From Chiua virens (taxonomy: Eukaryota > Basidiomycota > Agaricomycetes > Boletales > Boletaceae): a DNA stretch of 64,000 nt. Position numbers and translations under genes: made by a program. Of the stretch, positions 24,118-34,535 are shown in pieces. Position 1 is the stretch's first letter. Each line of letters begins with the position of its first letter. The notes beneath the pieces were generated by a model. That model was not told the origin of the DNA. It did no database searches and saw nothing but the letters and a program-made list of their open reading frames with translations. The DNA is taken from assembly GCA_019787685.1 (NCBI GenBank), contig JAHNUO010000008.1, positions 1,488,001 through 1,552,000 on the forward strand, given 5' to 3'.

Positions 24118-26959
24118 ATGGACGTCCAAGTGGACGTCGGTAGTACTATCCAAGCTGATCCGACTACTATGGATGTTGATATGGCGCCTTCTTCCCGTGA
24201 TCATATCCGGAGTGACAGCTGTAGTGATGATGATGATCGTCAGAAGGATGAGGAGGTGCAACGGGCTCTAGGCAACGCCAATGCAGCAGAGTGGCGAGCG
24301 AACCCAACAACCTTTGATCTACAGGGAGTGCTCAGTGTCGTAGTTGAAAAGGACTCTCGACTGGATCGTAGGTATGCCGAGCGTCAGAACCAGAATGACC
24401 TCTTTCAGAAACACCCTTGGATAAAGCACAATATAGAGGATGCTTGGAAAGCAAAGTCATACCGCAACATTCGCAAACTCGGTACGCATTGATCATGTTG
24501 TCTTCTAACTAACCCGCTCATCATCCATAGCCATTCTTCACCCGTCTACAGTACGACGTGAGTTCAAGTTTCTCCGCCAGTATGGACTTCTACATGACAT
24601 GCACAGAACATCTTTCCCCGGAACAGCTCAGTGCACTCAGGGTTGCTATGGCTCGCCCTTTCAAAGGCGATGCTCTCGATGCATTTTTCAAGTATCTCGA
24701 ACAAAATGACAAGACATTCAACGCACGTTCACCGGAGTATTACGCCAAGTTCTGCTCCATAGTACAGAGCTCTGGCTGTGGCAAGACGCGTTTAATGCTC
24801 GAGGTAATCTTTCATCATCGTGCCTGACGATGGAGTTGTCAATGACACGTACGCTCCCATGCAGCTTGTCAAAAAGAATGTTTGCGTATTATATATGAAC
24901 ATCCGATCCTCACGCGACACCGAAGCATATCCTCCCCGGGATTATATACCTGCAGACATTCTTACTGCATGTTGCGAGACTGAACACAAGTACTATATGC
25001 GGTGTCTTGCATTTTTTGCAGCGGTGTTCAAAACCCTTGGCAAGTATCAGCCGTGGACCTTTGGCTGGTGTGAAGACATGCGCGACATCGAGAACATTGC
25101 TCGTATCAAGTTTTTTCTAGACTTTGAAGAAGAATTTAACAATGTGAGTACAGCGAATTTACCAAATAAATTTTCATTGTCATATCGCTGCTCAAAAGGT
25201 TCAAAAAGAAATGTCTTCGTCCTCGTCCACCGACATCACGAAGAAGTACTACGAGAAGATGGTGGCTAGGATTGAGCCCCTAGAGAGGGGGGAGAACAGA
25301 CCCAGGCTGGTGATTGCCCTTGACGAGGCTCATGTCTTGCATGAAAACGAGATTTCCGGTTCCGATTCGGTCCTCATGGCAACGGTGTTACTCCGGGTCA
25401 TCAGGGAATATTCCGCCACTGGCATACCGCATTCGGTCTGGGTAGTGTTCGCCTCAACCACGTCAAAAGCTGCACACTTTGCGTCACCTCAAGCACTACG
25501 TACGTGACACCATTGGTTTACTGTTCTTCATTGAAATGATCCCAGATCCCTCCCAAAGGGTGGCTAGAAAGGGACAGCTACTTTTCCCGCCATTTACACA
25601 GCTTGGATGGGATCAGCATGCTCCATCACTCGGGGCTGTTAAGGTCAAGCTAGATGATGTTCCAACTGGGGAACACATCATTCAATATGGCCGTCCATTG
25701 TGCGTACTTATTTCTGGTTTTTGTGTTGGCATCCGCTGATCGATTCACAGATGGATGTCACTGTCGGAAGACAAAAGGACCTCACTCTTAGATATTGTTC
25801 GTTTAGCTGAACAGAAACTGTGCAGAACGGCAGCCTACGACCTACGGCTTGACCACCAGGCATTCGCCGTCCTCGCTCAAAGGTTCGGTCTCGACATTGC
25901 TTTTGGTCACCGTAACGCTGTTCGTTACGTCGAGAATCTGGTTGCAAGTCATCTTCGCGTTTGCATCAAGACAACCGAGGACCGAATCTGGAGCTACACC
26001 ACCTATCCTTCAGAGCCCATTCTATCGTGCGCTGCTGCCAATGTGCTACACACCAAGGACAACATGCTTTCCGCTTTCAGCAGTCTGGAATATATGGCTA
26101 AGAATAGCGTGGTTGACGTCGGGGATATTGGAGAGCTAGTCAGCCGTTTGCTCTGGCTCCTGGCAAAGGATTTGTTTGTTCGCGAGAGGGTCGTCGTCGA
26201 TCCAAGTAGCAAGTTTTTGGACTGTTCTCCGATTCCGGTCACCGAATTCCTAGAGTTCGTTTTTGGGTCGCGAGTCTGGGACGCCGTCCCAGGGACCAGG
26301 AAAAAGTTTAGGAATGCGTATATCAACTTTTCCCACTGGGTTTCAATGGGTTTCGATATCACACCAAAGGGGGAATGTAAGGACCACCTGTCGTGAGTCA
26401 CATGCATGGTGTCCAACCTGAAGGCGATGCTGATCTCACCCATAGTATCGACGATTGGACTGCGAGCCTCTGGGCACGAACAAGCGCTATCCAGTGTTGT
26501 CATGGGCAACCCGCGACTGACAAAGTCATTCCGATGTACTTCAAACCAGGTTTGAAATCCAAGCATCAGGGAATGTCCCACATTCTTATTTCAGACAAGG
26601 CTCGAAACCGCTCTCAGCGTCCCAGTCTGTCCAAGATCAAGCGAGGGCATAAGAGTGTTGCCCCTGACTATCGTGGCCCACCTTACACCGCCATATTGGT
26701 AGATCTTAAGGGGGAAGACTCAGACCTGAGTGTTAGCTTAGCCCGCAAGGACAAGGACAAGGACACGTGTCTGCGCATCTATGCACCTGGTCTTCATGAA
26801 AATACGTATCCGTTCCTTAAGAGCCATCCCAAGCTCAGCGAAATTCTCAAGGACCTGTATACGAAACTCTCATGTCCTCCAGGCCCGACGCATTTGGAGA
26901 GACTCGAGGACCGAATGCAGTTTGGCTGGTCTAGGGAAGCACGCCATATGAACTGTTGA
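24118..26959 (+). CDS. Large P-loop NTPase of a fungal expanded family, one frameshift
   Basis: Exons 24118-24481, 24531-24803, 24865-25143, 25199-25499, 25546-25699, 25751-26392 and 26446-26959, about 842 residues. The acidic N-terminus (about 1-50) is followed by a helical region, a Walker A motif SSGCGKTR (near 205), a Walker B/sensor-like LVIALDEAH (near 348), a VFASTTSKAA segment and the block LLFPPFTQLGWDQHA, which I associate with a family of large NTPases multiplied in Agaricomycete genomes. The C-terminal 170 residues contain YTAILVDLKGED, a (D)xK arrangement that could be nuclease-like; this is only a guess. The exon lengths sum to one base more than a multiple of three: within exon 2 (about 24545-24600) the frame that enters differs from the frame that leaves, and no intron fits. 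So it is either a single-base error in the sequence or a young pseudogene. Confidence 0.7.
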
Positions 26960-27064
26960 GATGGATTCAAGTATAGTAATTTTGTTGGTTCGCGATGAAA
27001 AGGTTTACAGTAAAGCAGGTACCACGAATCAGGCTGTATTTGTAGGTTAATCAACCATGTCCCG

Positions 27065-28001
27065 TTATCTCCCTGTGACGGGCGAGATTGGATTAATGAT
27101 CGTAACAACCACACCCATCGAAGCGGAGACGCATGCCAGTAGTGAAGCTGATGAATCACGATGGCGCTCCTCGAGATCTTCTGCTTCTGCTGCATCCGAA
27201 CATTTCCGGTGGTTCACTTCGGCAGTAAGCGCATCTATTTTGTGATCTCCGGTTTCATTGAACGACTTGAATGCTTCGAGCTCCTGTCGTGCCGTGGCTA
27301 GTTCGCGCGATTGCGCCTCATAGCACCCTGGAGCATTGCGAGTTCATTCTTGAGTGGCCGCATGGCTTTCTCGAGGCTGGCCATGTTTTCGTCTGATGGA
27401 TTTGTATGTCAGAATGTTGGCGTGATGCACTTACCTGACCAGTGCTCGGTCCGCATACAGGTGGGCACGATTCTTTCCCCGGAATCAACGCTCGGTTGGA
27501 TCACCAACTGCAATTAATGAGGATGACATCCAGGCCAGTGATGCAGGTGCACTTACATCGAGAAGATAGTGAGAAGGGAGTTCCGAATAATGATTGTCTC
27601 GCCATGACCAATAGATGTCGTGGTTCTCCGAGATTGCTATTGCCGAGACCATGTCGTCGCAGTCGATGCCAGGCCCGATCTTCGTGTATGTCGTTGTATC
27701 CTAGAATGATATTGACGAGTTGGCAGAGGCTACGATGGATCTACAATTGCGTGACAGAGCGCCGGTGTCTGCTCGAGTCCTTTGTTTCGGAGCTTATCCG
27801 ACTCGACCCGAGCGATCGACTTGGCTGGCTAAGTATGTGGTGAATATGCTCAAGTCGTCCATATCGTGAACCCAATGGCAGCACCTGTTCGAAGTTGCTT
27901 GTCACAGTTTCCCGCCGAAGACGCTCGCAAATAAATGCGCCATAAATGCCAAAGTAAGAGGACAAATTCCGGACGACTAAAGGGGTCATAGAAGCACTCA
28001 A
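27065..28001 (-). CDS. Unknown protein with coiled coil and C-terminal membrane segment, frameshifted
   Basis: I do not recognise the family. Minus-strand exons can be read from about 28001 (start uncertain; MTPLVVRNLSSYFG..), through an exon with CDDMVSAIAISENHDIYW (about 27595-27690), LVIQPSVDSGERIVP (27440-27510), then ENMASLEKAMRPLKNELAML. At about 27320 the frame breaks (TAG in frame). The next frame continues the same heptad-like coiled coil (SRELATARQELEAFKSFNE), followed by a hydrophobic segment (SLLACVSASMGVVVTIINP) and a stop at 27065. Coiled coil plus a single tail anchor suggests a membrane-tethered protein. The break may be a sequencing indel or real decay. It runs toward the 3' end of the NTPase gene. 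Confidence 0.45.
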
Positions 28002-28153
28002 AGTTACTTGCTAACCGACGTCAACCCCTGAACGCACTTTGTAAATCCGAGTCACGTGTTGATCCAATAAAGGAAGCGACAACTGGCATCGGCGCAGCGC
28101 TGGATATCGGACAAAGCTTGGTGGGTGCGACGCCCTCTCTTCCTCAAACATCC

Positions 28154-29982
28154 ATGTCAGACCACACTCGCTCGCTGAGCGCGGCAACGAGGACGCTCTC
28201 TGCGTCGGCATTGCGCGAAAGATTATCCAAATTGATACCTTCGTCGTCGCTGCGTCCTGTCGCTGCCTTACATGCATCAATCGAGTTGAGTAATTTCCGT
28301 GCACTCCTTGCGCTTTTACGCTTGCTGAAATCATGGGCTTATGCATCCTCGTTTAGCTTTGCACCGACCAAGATACCCCGAAGACGTAGATTGCAAACCA
28401 TGGTCGTCGCCGCCTGGTCTACCCTACTTGTCAATTCTGTCTTTATTTTTCTGCTTTTATGGTACGAATCTGTTTCCTCATACACATATCTAACTCACTT
28501 ATATGCTCTCATCAAGTTCGATTCCAGCACTCTGGCCATTCCTTGCCATTTACGTCGTATGGATTCAGTGGATCGACAAGAGTCATGAACACGGCACCAG
28601 ACTGAGCCCTTGGTTTCGTTCTTTGAAGATATGGCAGTACTTTGCTGAGTACTACCCTGCTTCGTAAGTTTCCATAAATGGTCCATCCCTTGCAGTTCTT
28701 ACCTTCATACTAACCTGCCAGACTCATGAAAGTGTGTATAGCATTTCTTCGGCTAATAGCCATTGGTTTAACATTCGGATCAGGAATGCTATTTACCACC
28801 GGATCGACCATATGTGTTTGGTTATCATCCACATGGTTCGTCCTAAATTCAGTCATCTTCCCTGCTAATATCTGATTCTCCACAACCTAGGAATCATTGG
28901 AATGTAAGATGCGCATATTCCTTAAAAATCCTCTTGTCAAATGTTTTTGTAGGGGTGCGATAGCTACTTTCGCAACAGAAGGTCAGTCTTCTGTCCTTCT
29001 GTAAGACTACATACCGAGACCAGAAATTAGCCACCGGGTTCTCTCGTGCATTCCCGGGGATCGAGCCTCATCTTCTTACGCTCACAAATAACTTCTCTGT
29101 GCCCCTTTATCGTGAGATGATCATGGCCCTTGGGATTAGCAGTGTTTCCAAGCAATCCTGCTCCAACATTTTGAAACGTGGCGCTGGACAGGCAATTGCC
29201 ATCGTAGTCGGTGGTGCCGCCGAAAGCCTGAGTGCTCGCCCCGGTACAGCAGATCTGACGTTAAGAAGGAGGCAAGTCTTTTCATTCAAATTAAAGCTTC
29301 AGCTCACATGTAAATGCGTAGGCTGGGATTCATCAAGATCGCAATTCAACATGGGTATGTCAACTCGCAGTAACAATCATATCCCGTTTCTCACTCATGT
29401 TTGTCGTCAGTGCTGACTTGGTGCCAGTCTTTTCCTTCGGCGAAAACGATGTGCGGATGCAAGGTTCGATTTGCAATCTTCAACTGACTCGGTCCCGTTT
29501 TCCGTTTAGATATACGAGCAAATGCCGAATGAAAAGGGTACCAGTGTTTATGCTCTGCAAAAGAGGTTCCAAAGCATGTTTGGATTTACACTCCCTTTGT
29601 TCCACGGACGTGGATTGTTAAATTGTGCGTCACATGCGATCTTTGCAGCGCCCTTGATTCTATATTTCTCATTCACAGATAACTTGGGACTAATGCCATA
29701 TCGTCGAAGGATCGTATCAGTTAGTGAGTCATTTTGTGGCTTGTACACTTTGCACGTTTAGACTTGTCTCTAGTTGGCCGGCCAATACATACCCAACAAT
29801 GTGACAAGCCGTCGATCGAAGAGGTCACTCGCGTGCAGACGCTCTATATCGAGGAACTAACCCGGTACGCTGAGCATTCGAAGACCGCGATCGCGTTCTG
29901 ACTCACCATTTGTAGCATCTGGAACGCGTACAAGGACGAATTCGCCAAGACGCGTACCAGAGAGCTGAGTATCATCGACTAG
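28154..29982 (+). CDS. DGA1: Diacylglycerol O-acyltransferase 2 (DGAT2)
   Basis: Transfers an acyl chain to diacylglycerol, the last step of triacylglycerol synthesis, at the ER or lipid droplet. Thirteen exons (28154-28461, 28517-28663, 28722-28731, 28784-28835, 28891-28903, 28953-28981, 29031-29271, 29322-29354, 29411-29450, 29510-29624, 29679-29723, 29774-29864, 29916-29982) sum to 396 residues in frame. A polar N-terminus is followed by two membrane segments near 82-120, the catalytic YHPHG motif (about 169-173), VVGGAAESLSARPG, and the family block RLGFIKIAIQHGADLVPV..FGEND (about 267-291), then FHGRG and the RRIVSVIGRPI end. Exons 3 and 5 are only 10 and 13 nt. The intron 29272-29321 has a GCAAGT donor (GC-AG). 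Full length and apparently intact. Confidence 0.94.
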
Positions 29983-31020
29983 GCCCAGAAGAGCTCTTTA
30001 AGAGCCGTAAACTTTGACTCCGTTTTAAGTATTATTCTCCATTTTTTTTCTCGGCGCGTTATATGGTCGGATGGACGGACCACGATTAGATACCTAGATG
30101 TGTAGTGTAAAACAGGTTTACTCGATATCAAGCTTTCTACGTTTGGTATTTGGGGCGTTTGTATTCGAGGCACTGATCATGGTCATAAGAGGCCCTTATG
30201 GTCAGATGTGAACTTGAAACACATTATGTGCTGATCGATTCCGATATATAAATTATAGCCTGAGGGGGTATGTCGTGGACAAAAGAGCACAACCACTTCA
30301 AGTTGATGAACCAAAGTTTGGTTCAAAGTTCAAAATGCACATTGAACAATCCATAATGTTAGGAACTTCCATTTGGTCCAGGTACCCTGGCCAATATTAC
30401 TACTTGCTCGAAGTTAGGATGGTTGTGACCCAAATTGTGACCTCCGCAAATATTTCCAATGCGAACATGCAACAAGCGTAATTCTGATTACGTGAGGAAC
30501 ATTACGAACAGTCGCACCCGTCCGAGCTCGGACTCACCTAGACCGCCCGTTACCACTGGCAGCTTCAACGTTAAACCGGCCTTAGGATTATGGAATGACA
30601 TTGTTTGGACACTACTATGTAATGAATGCAAGTAGCGTTTGAGTCGCTATCGACTAAGTATCTCTGTCAGACTGCATCGACGCTTTTATCTAGTAGGGTT
30701 GCGATACGATCACTACCGTCATTCAAGTTCTCGACTCGTTTATTGCATAGGCCGTAGTTTGCTGGTGCCAGTGTCGGTCGTAGCTTGCATATCAATATTC
30801 TACCGTATCTCGGACTTGGACAGTGGTTTCTCAGTCCGATCCGATCACGGCAGCGTCTATCCTGTCCGGAGTTGGCCATGCTCACTCAGCCTGACCGATG
30901 CGGTCGTGGGAGTATGTACAAGTCGACTTCATCAGAAACCTTTACGTACTTCCTAAGTCGTCTCTCATCATCACGGCCGATTTGGTTGGGGACAAAGGAT
31001 GAACGACTCGGAGGTGAGAA
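29983..31020. other. Intergenic spacer, 1 kb
   Basis: 3' flank of DGAT2 and promoter region of the P450. Frames are under 110 codons and carry no recognisable content. Confidence 0.4.
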
Positions 31021-31029
31021 CATATAAAA
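31021..31029 (+). promoter_or_regulatory. TATA box of the P450 gene
   Basis: CATATAAAA about 50 bp before the ATG at 31075. Good sequence match and spacing; start site unproven. Confidence 0.5.
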
Positions 31030-31074
31030 TGATTTGGGGAGCAACAGCGAAATTCATCATCCATCACTGACACA

Positions 31075-33213
31075 ATGTCTTTCATTCACGATAGCAGCAT
31101 CGATATCACCCTCTCCGCCCTTCCATGGACGTATATCGCAGGCGGTGCAGCCGCTGCGACGGTCCTTGTCCTGTTGTCCAATAAATTTGGCAGAAGGTCT
31201 GCACACAAGAATGGCATTCCGCTCCCTCCTGGCCCCGCTGCAACATGGTTCTGGCAGGACCCGATGCCGAAAGAAAGGTATGCGTCGCTCATTTCTGGGT
31301 CAAACCCACTCACATTTACATCGGCGCACCGTTCTCAGAGCGGCTTTCAAGATCGAGGAGCTGGTCGAGCAACACGGACCTGTTATTTCATTTCGACAAG
31401 GTCGCCACGTGACTGTCGTCATTGGTCGCATGGACGTACGCATCTAAAGCACTTTGTGGTTCAATCTCGATCGCTCATACGGGCATTTCAGGCGGCGGCA
31501 GAGATTATGGAAAAAGAAAATGCAGCGCTTGTCGACCGTCCCCACAGTATCGCCTTAACCGAGATCTTCTCGGATCATCTTCGTCTCCTCGTGGAACCTG
31601 CCGGAGAGCACTTCCGTCATCTCAGACGAGCAGTGCACTCTCACCTCCAACCAAAGGTAGCAAGGATGTATGAGGAAATTCAAACAGAAGCCGCAAAGGT
31701 CGTTATTCTCGATATTTTGAACAATCCGAAACAACATGCTCAGCACGTGAAACGGTATGTGCCTAGAATTACGCACTTAATGCAATGCACTAATTAATTA
31801 CGAATTGTGCATGCATTTTAGGTACGCATCCTCGGTCATTTTGCGCGTAGCATATGGTAAATCGACCCCGACGTCATACAACGATCCCGAGCTCCTGCGC
31901 ATAAGGCAGATATTAGCAAACTTTGGGAAGGCACTGGCCCAGACATATCTCGTGGATTACTTGCCATGGTTGAAATACGTGCCGGGATATGGTGGGCAAC
32001 TGAAGGTGTACCATCAAATCGAGCTTGATCTCTTTCGACAACAGTTGGATCGGGTCAAGAAGGACATGGTACGTGATGGCCCATGACGGGGGAAGTTCGC
32101 AGGAGTTTGAAGTTGATCACCCGCGTTTGGTCCTAGGCTCAGAATAGCGCCGGCTCGTCGTTTGGAAAGGCACTCCTTGAACACAATGATGAGCACCAAT
32201 TTACCAACGACCAGATGGCTTTCCTTGCGGGCAGCTTCTTTGCAGCAGGTTCAGACACGGTATGTTCTCTCCCGTCCCTATATCACACACGGATTCACTG
32301 AACTGCATCATTCTAGACTGCAGCGGGTATCTCTACGATGATCATGGCAGCGGCGTGCTATCCCGATGCGCAAGCACGCGTTCAGGATGAACTGGACGAT
32401 GTAGTCGGAAGTGAAAGAGGTATGTCATCTCCGGTTAAGGATACTATACTTTGGGAGCCCTGACATGGTATACAGTACCCACGTTTGAGGATTGGGACAT
32501 GCTCCCGCAACTCCAAGCGTTTGTGCTGGAGGCATTGCGTTGGAGGCCGGTGACACCACAGGGTAAGTTTCATTACATCCTCCCTCGAATCAAGATCACC
32601 TAGGGGCTCATTGTTTTTGTAAAACAGGGTTCGCGCATCGCGCCACAAAGGACATTATTTGGGTATGGCGTTCCTCGCAACTCTAATCTCCCGATGCTGA
32701 CGGTTTGACAGAAGGGTCAATGCATACCTGCTGGAGCGACTGTCATAGGATCTCACTGGTATGTCCAGTACATCATCCATGATTCCACTTGATATTGATC
32801 GCATTGCTCTGCTTGCCTTCACAGGGCGATCTCGCGGGACCCAGTAGCGTTCCCAGATCCAGACACCTTTGACCCTCAGCGGTGGCTCACAGAAGACGGC
32901 ACTATCAAAACCGACATGCGTTTCTACACGTTCGGCTTTGGCCGAAGGTAAGTCGCCTTTCGTTTCACCTTATCCTCAATCCACATTGAGCATCTTCTCG
33001 AACAGAGTTTGTCCAGGTCAACATGTTGCGAACCGGTCACTATATATGAACATTGCCCTACTGCTTTGGTCGTTCCGCATCCTTCAAAAACCCGAGGCAC
33101 TGATCGACACAGAGCAAGTTCAAGAAGGGGTTGCGTCGCATCCGAAACCATTTGAAGCGGAGTTTGTCCCTAGGATAGAGGGGGGGAAGTTGAGGAAGTT
33201 GATGACAGATTGA
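31075..33213 (+). CDS. Cytochrome P450 monooxygenase
   Basis: Membrane-anchored haem monooxygenase of the ER, substrate unknown. Exons 31075-31277, 31339-31435, 31492-31754, 31822-32068, 32137-32259, 32317-32419, 32476-32562, 32628-32662, 32712-32758, 32825-32947 and 33006-33213 add up to 511 residues in one frame, the usual length. It shows an N-terminal membrane anchor (about 15-36), the proline hinge LPPGP (50-54), the I-helix FAAGSDTT (about 305-312), the K-helix ExxR in EALRWRP (364-367) and the haem loop FGFGRRVCPG with the ligand Cys445. The sequence between (LVDRPHS.., HSHLQPKVA..) resembles Agaricomycete clan members with broad or unknown substrates. All residues needed for catalysis are present. 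It is not next to other obvious pathway genes, so no cluster can be claimed. Confidence 0.94.
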
Positions 33214-34535
33214 TGGGCGGCTTGATAAAGTTACAATTATATCCTTCTCCGGACTAATACGCGTCATAGGCGAACTGCTTACACTATGGCTACGTCTTCC
33301 TAATACCATACGTCTATTTAATACCATGTTTCAATAGTCGAGCATCTCGGTCGATGCCTAGTTGCGGTTTCAGCAACTTCACTCTGAAAGTACCATCCAT
33401 ACAAACTTGAACACTGATCCTGCCATCGCCGACGCCCGGATCTGACCTTCGTGCCGATACGCAGACGTCCAAGAGGGTGAATCTCAGTGAACCACATACG
33501 ACCGACTCTGTCAATCAGAACCGTGATACCAATGAAGGTATTCACACAGATGTAGCCAAAAACGCTGCCAGGAGGTCGAAATACGCTGGAGCGCCAAGGG
33601 GATGCGGTCGGCTACAGAGGACGGTGCTCCATCAGCAGAAGGAGCTAGGATCCGGATAGAAGCGGCTCTTCGTTGATGAAGCGGAGGGAGATGGCACGGT
33701 GCTCGCCTTGCACGATCAGGAGATAGAAACCAGGATCGAGGATATTGCCCGAGTGATATTCAGCGAGGACGATCCCGCCGACCGGGACCCCAATGCACGG
33801 GCGATTCTTGGATTCGTGATTCAGAGGGAGGTAACTTTTTCGGTGGCACCGTCTGAGGCGTTCGAGATGGAGGTGTTTCACGCCTCCGAGTCAGTGCTAC
33901 CTTGCGCGGCTGAGCCCGCCAGTCGAGTTGTCCTGAGTCGTATTTTGGGTCGTCATTCCGGCCTGCTTGGGTGCGTTGCGGGTAGGTGTACGACACCAAC
34001 GGCCAGTAACCCGTCGCCAACCGATGTGCAAGGTATGTAGAACGCCATTATGATGCGGCTGAGGGTATCGAGAAGCACGTCGATGGTGATAGGTGCGTCC
34101 ACTTCAACGTCGAAGGGATCTTCCGATCCCAAAACTTTCAAAACGCGACGATTGCTTGAATCTGGATGCGCTTTCTTTGCCAAGTATACTCTCGATGAGG
34201 GCTGTTCCCAACAGAGGATAGACGTCCTCGTTGTAGAACATGAATTGAGACAAGTCCCGTGTGGAATTTAAACGGACGCACTCTATTTCATCGAGGTAGG
34301 CAACCACGGCGATGAGTATATGCACACAGCGGTAGCCGACAATGTTGTCCTTGCGACGAGTCCTTTTGAGAGGAAGCTGAAAAGGCGCGCGTTGAACCGG
34401 GGTGAAGTGGTATCGTCGTCGTCCTTTATTTCTTTGGTTAAACCAGATGACAACGCGGCCTGCTATCAAAGAAAAGTACATGCGTACATTTCAGATTGAT
34501 ACAGAAGGCATATGCGGCGACAAACTTGGCGACTC
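33214..34535. other. 1.3-kb stretch without a recognisable gene
   Basis: It follows the P450. A plus-strand frame near 33699-34040 is open for 113 codons but has no recognisable content or clear splice context. Confidence 0.35.

Noticed and set aside
25479..25739. Separate small gene inside the NTPase
   Set aside because: The frame change is caused by the 46-nt intron 25500-25545; the downstream sequence continues the NTPase.
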